Positions 61,239 to 64,000 of a DNA stretch of 64,000 nucleotides are shown piece by piece (within the stretch, counting starts at the first letter, position 1; each line of letters begins with the position of its first letter). Made by a program: the position numbers and the translations under genes. The stretch is from an uncultured Christensenellaceae bacterium. Lineage in GTDB: Bacteria > Bacillota > Clostridia > Christensenellales > UBA3700. The stretch covers positions 116,618-180,617 of the forward strand of contig CALWHJ010000003.1 of the NCBI GenBank assembly GCA_944380355.1, written 5' to 3'. The notes under the pieces are model-generated. The model was not told where the DNA came from. It was given only the letters and a program-made list of their open reading frames with translations, and made no database searches.

Positions 61239-61404
61239 ATCATCCTCGCGTTTAGTATAACACACCGCAAAGACGTTGTCCATATCTAAAATATTTCAAA
61301 CCCTTTATTTGACATATCTATTACACTACTTCGCTACGCATAAGTAAATAAGCTTTTACTCATAATATAAAAAAAGGCACTTATGCCAGTCACAAGGAGA
61401 GGAT

Positions 61405-61554
61405 ATGAAAAAGAAAATCAAAAATTCAAGCAAAGTTCAAAAACTCGCATTGCCTATGTCCAGCGCATTCGACGTAAACGGCTCTTATACAGGCAGTCCC
61501 ACAAACGGCACCGTCATCACAGGCACGCCCGTACAGGACGCGGACGATTTGTGA
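61405..61554 (+). CDS. 49-residue peptide ending in PVQDADDL
   Basis: Reads M-KKKIKNSSKVQK, then LALPMSSAFDVNGSYTGSP, then TNGTVITGTPVQDADDL. A basic leader is followed by a Gly/Thr/Ser/Asn-rich core and an acidic end; no Cys, no signal peptide. A strong GGAGAGG ribosome site lies directly ahead and a terminator-like hairpin 39 bp after the stop, so it is a real translated unit. The 'DxxGSYTG...PVQDADDL' ending is familiar to me from unannotated small proteins of uncultured Clostridia (recollection, not checked). Possibilities: modified-peptide precursor, small surface or spore protein. No modifying enzyme is adjacent. Confidence 0.75.
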   Translation: MKKKIKNSSKVQKLALPMSSAFDVNGSYTGSPTNGTVITGTPVQDADDL

Positions 61555-61560
61555 GAGTGT

Positions 61561-61620
61561 GCACCGCAAGACGGCGGTGCGAGCTAGATTTGAGAGGCGT
61601 ATTTTGCGCCTCTTATTTTG
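61561..61620 (+). terminator. Hairpin pair after the small peptide gene
   Basis: GCACCGC/GCGGTGC (61561-61580) followed by AGAGGCG/CGCCTCT (61593-61613) with a downstream T-rich stretch (TTATTTTG). The second is the likely intrinsic terminator. Confidence 0.65.
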
Positions 61621-61663
61621 TTGCGCCGCCTAATAGACACAACCTACACCGCTCAAATTGCTT

Positions 61664-61786
61664 TGCACCGTAAGACTTGCCTTACGGCTAGTCCTTACCG
61701 CTTCTTATCGGCAATGCGAAAGGAAGAAGTAATACTTGCCGTATTACGATGACTCCGAACCGAAAAGCGCGGAAAAGACTCTTTAA
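61664..61786. repeat. 203-bp repeat family, unit C (partial)
   Basis: Begins near a CCGTAAG/CTTACGG hairpin and contains the shared core: GCGAAAGGAAGAA, then the hairpin GTAATACTTGCCGTATTAC (61729-61747), then GATGAC, then AAAAGCGCGGAAAAGAC. Confidence 0.85.
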
Positions 61787-61792
61787 CGCAAA

Positions 61793-62019
61793 AGTATAAT
61801 GAAAAATATCCGCTTGTCTTTTATAAGCAAGTCGGACAGAATAATTAGCCAAAAATCAGTACCGCCGAGAAGGGGTGTGAACTAGGCTGTAAGCAGTGAA
61901 TTTTGCGATGCTTTTCCGCGAGAAGGAAGAAGTAATACTTGCCGTATTACGATGACGCCGAACTGAAAAGCGCGGAAAAGACACGCTTACAGACAGTGAG
62001 CACCCCTTCTCGGCGGTAC
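61793..62019. repeat. 203-bp repeat family, unit A, with a long terminal inverted repeat
   Basis: Starts with TATAAT and a CCGCTTG...CAAGTCGG hairpin. From 61859 to 62019 it forms one large foldback: 19-bp perfect arms (GTACCGCCGAGAAGGGGTG at 61859-61877 and its complement at 62001-62019), inner CTGTAAGC/GCTTACAG, CTTTTCCGCG/CGCGGAAAAG and the tip GTAATAC-TTGCC-GTATTAC (61932-61950). The tip lies 203 bp from the same hairpin in unit C. Confidence 0.88.
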
Positions 62020-62087
62020 AAAGAAACGACCGTCTTTCGGCGGCCGCCTCTCTGTAAGTTGTGTGGGATTAGGTTATGGCTTGATTA

Positions 62088-63518
62088 TTATGCGGCTCTC
62101 GACTCGAGATATTCAAGTCTCTGCTCTCTGAGAGTTTGCAAATGTGCCTTTGCCGTTTCTTCGGCTTCGGAGATTGCATTCATACATACGTCGTATGCAC
62201 TCGTGAGTTTGTCTACCGCGTTCTTCTGAGCTTCTGCGATTTCCTCTTTCTGCTCCTTGGTAAGGCTTTCGTCCATTACCTGTTTTTTCTCAGAAGCGTA
62301 TTCGTTGAGTTTTACGGATATTTCTTTGAGGTCGTCAAGCGTCATTCTCTCGGGAAGTTCGATACCCTCCACGATGCCATTGATGGCCGTAAGCAAAGAC
62401 TGTACTTCGGATATTTCCTCGTTAGCCAAAGGAGTAGTTTCGTCCTTGTAAGCTTCGAGTTTTTCTACTGCAAGCTGTAACTTCTCGCTTACGTGGTCAG
62501 TTGCGTTATCGGTTGCGTTCTTAGCAAGTTTGTCGATATAAGCTGCAATGCTGTCTACGGTTACGTTGCCTTCGCTGTCTTCGAGTTCGGAGAGGTCTAC
62601 TTCAAGTACGTCTGCTATTGCCTCAGCTTCTGCACTTGCCATTATCTCGTCGGCAAATCTCTTTGCTACCGTAAGGCTCTTGGTGAGGGCTTCGAGACCT
62701 CTTGCCGCTGCTCTTACAGTACCGTATTCGGTAATTGCAAGACCTGCTTCGATACCGCCGATAACTCCGCTTTCCTTGCCTTTGAATTCAGCATACTTAG
62801 CTACGTATATTCCGTCCTCAGCAGTTATTACTGCCTCATCGTAAATTGCGGTAGCTGCCGCTTTAGCAAGTTCAAAAGCCTTGGTAGAATAGTTTTCAAG
62901 CTGAGAATAAGCATTGTTAACTATTGCAAGAAGTTCGGAAGTGCTCATCGTAACTGCTTCGTCCATTGTAAGCGTCCAGTCACAAGCAAGCGCACTGTTG
63001 ATTACCTCGAGTTTGCCTGCGGTAAGATTCTGATATGCAGCTTCGTCGGGATGTTTTTCTTTAAGTTTTGCAAGTTCGTAATTGAGTACGAACGAGCCTT
63101 CGCGATTATAGTTTACTTCAAAGGTGAGTTTGCCTTCTGCCTTTTCGACTACTACGCCGATTTTGTCGAGAATGTTGGTCTCAACTTTCGATTTGTCGCT
63201 CGCTACGTTGACCTGCACTCCGCAGTTATCTTCCGTAAGATATCCGAATTCAATAGCGAGGTCGATTATCTTTTCGCTCGCCTTTTCTATGTTAAGTCCG
63301 ATGATATTCTCTCCATAAAGCATAAGGAGCGCGTCCTCGTTTTCACAGCTGTAGGATATTACGTTATCGTTCTCGTCAAGTACCAGCTCAACAGAGGGAT
63401 TTATATCCATTGACACATAGCTGGTAGCTACAGGGTCTTTGTCCTTACAACCTGTGAAAGAGAATACAATACCTACTACCATTACGACTACCAAAATAGC
63501 CACAATTGTTTTTTTCAT
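62088..63518 (-). CDS. Lipoprotein with RsgI-like domain and long helical tail
   Basis: 476 residues. Signal with lipobox 'FTGC' (Cys about 24). Residues 32-130 match the RsgI-like middle domain: 'YVSMDINPSVELVLDENDNV', 'ENEDALLML', then a strand-rich part. In RsgI this domain follows a membrane helix linked to a cytoplasmic SigI-binding domain; here that cytoplasmic part is absent and the protein is a lipoprotein. Residues about 150-476 are mostly Ala/Glu/Lys helix with little resemblance to known ligand-binding domains. AGGAGG-like ribosome site (taggAGGaaaaagt). It could sense or bind polysaccharide outside the cell. It is bracketed by two repeat arrays. Confidence 0.8.
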   Translation of the reverse strand: MKKTIVAILVVVMVVGIVFSFTGCKDKDPVATSYVSMDINPSVELVLDENDNVISYSCENEDALLMLYGENIIGLNIEKASEKIIDLAIEFGYLTEDNCGVQVNVASDKSKVETNILDKIGVVVEKAEGKLTFEVNYNREGSFVLNYELAKLKEKHPDEAAYQNLTAGKLEVINSALACDWTLTMDEAVTMSTSELLAIVNNAYSQLENYSTKAFELAKAAATAIYDEAVITAEDGIYVAKYAEFKGKESGVIGGIEAGLAITEYGTVRAAARGLEALTKSLTVAKRFADEIMASAEAEAIADVLEVDLSELEDSEGNVTVDSIAAYIDKLAKNATDNATDHVSEKLQLAVEKLEAYKDETTPLANEEISEVQSLLTAINGIVEGIELPERMTLDDLKEISVKLNEYASEKKQVMDESLTKEQKEEIAEAQKNAVDKLTSAYDVCMNAISEAEETAKAHLQTLREQRLEYLESRAA

Positions 63519-63724
63519 ACTTTTTCCTCCTAAGGGTTTTGTTGCTTAATAAACATACGCCGCAAAGCTTTTATTGGAGAATTTGAAAATTTTTTTATTT
63601 TTTCTCGTTTATAACTTTAGGAAGTTACGCTTTTTATGCCAAATCCTTGACCTGATAATATGCCTCGTGTATAATTGTATTAAGTTTAGCGCGACTAAAT
63701 GCGCGGTATTGAACATATTAAGAA

Positions 63725-63931
63725 ACCGATAATAAATATCCGCTTGCTTTTGACAGTTAAATCGGATAAATAAAAATAAAAATTAAGTACCGCCGAGAAG
63801 GGGTGCGAAATAGACCGTAAGCCGTGGATTTTGCGATGCTTTGTTGTACCGCTAAAGAGCGGTGCGAAAGGAAGAAGTAATACTTGCCGTATTACGATGA
63901 CGCCAAAGTAAAAAAGAGCAATTAATATTAA
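63725..63931. repeat. 203-bp repeat family, unit B
   Basis: Starts with AATATCCGCTTG, then GTACCGCCGAGAAGGGGTG (same 19 bases as unit A), GATTTTGCGATGCTTT, a small ACCGCT/AGCGGT stem, GCGAAAGGAAGAA and the tip hairpin (63877-63895). The closing inverted arm of unit A is missing. Confidence 0.85.
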
Positions 63932-63934
63932 CAA

Positions 63935-64000
63935 TGAAATTATCCGCTTGCTTCACATAGCAAGTCGGTAAGAATAAATTACTGAATACCACAGGTACCG
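63935..64000. repeat. 203-bp repeat family, unit D (runs off window)
   Basis: TATCCGCTTGCT...AGCAAGTCGG hairpin (63941 on), 204 bp after the same sequence in unit B, then a run ending GGTACCG at the window edge. Confidence 0.75.

Noticed and set aside
61664..64000. CRISPR array
   Set aside because: The repeats have a ~203-bp period with long conserved content and no short repeat/unique spacer alternation; no cas genes nearby.
1..64000. tRNA or rRNA genes
   Set aside because: No T-arm/anticodon-arm sequence pattern or rRNA-like stretch was noticed in any intergenic region; absence is by eye only.

Overview
The window looks like a chromosomal segment of an uncultured, spore-forming Bacillota, probably Clostridia. 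It carries a GerA-type germinant receptor operon, a Bacillota-type YerC/TrpR regulator, a PepV dipeptidase, an RsgI-like domain protein, and Bacillota-style ribosome binding sites and intrinsic terminators. Alpha- and beta-mannosidases, a GlcNAc-6-P deacetylase, a NahK-like sugar kinase and GalE suggest life on host or dietary glycans. I saw no tRNA, rRNA, CRISPR array, transposase or phage gene.

Region 1 (1-13.5 kb) is the most unusual part. It is one eight-gene minus-strand operon behind a single recognisable promoter. In order of transcription it encodes a divergent Hsp70-like ATPase, an SNF2-type helicase with a long cysteine-rich tail, a CxxC-rich protein, a 1000-residue membrane protein with MBG/Ig-like surface domains, a zinc-ribbon/Sel1-like protein, two helical charged proteins that end in nearly the same C-terminal motif, and a Vps4/katanin-like AAA+ ATPase that runs off the left edge. 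The AAA+ enzyme with an N-terminal helical region, next to coiled-coil partners sharing a C-terminal tag, resembles ESCRT-III/Vps4 logic. I do not recognise the combination as a named system.

Region 2 (13.5-22 kb): an orphan ncRNA candidate of about 160 nt with its own promoter and terminator, the rpsF-ssb-rpsR operon, gltX, a PepV-like dipeptidase, an HD-domain dNTPase, a YgjP-like metallopeptidase and a lipoprotein. Region 3 (22-34 kb): GH38 alpha-mannosidase with a lysine/alanine-rich tail, an amino-acid ABC transporter whose binding protein looks circularly permuted, YerC, a membrane protein, a metallophosphoesterase and GH2 beta-mannosidase. Region 4 (34-46 kb): gerA operon, an esterase, nagA, a lipoprotein, and a nahK-galE-dehydratase operon.

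Region 5 (46-57.4 kb): a PD-(D/E)XK protein, zinc-ribbon membrane proteins, pgk-tpiA-gpmI, a DUF378 protein, a ferredoxin-thioredoxin-reductase-like protein and a MATE transporter. Region 6 (57.4-64 kb): two Fe-ADH-like proteins that have lost metal ligands, in an operon with queH; a 49-residue peptide of RiPP-precursor size; and a lipoprotein with an RsgI-like domain bracketed by two arrays of a ~203-bp tandem repeat. A separate 37-bp palindrome occurs three times in intergenic DNA, with compensatory base changes.
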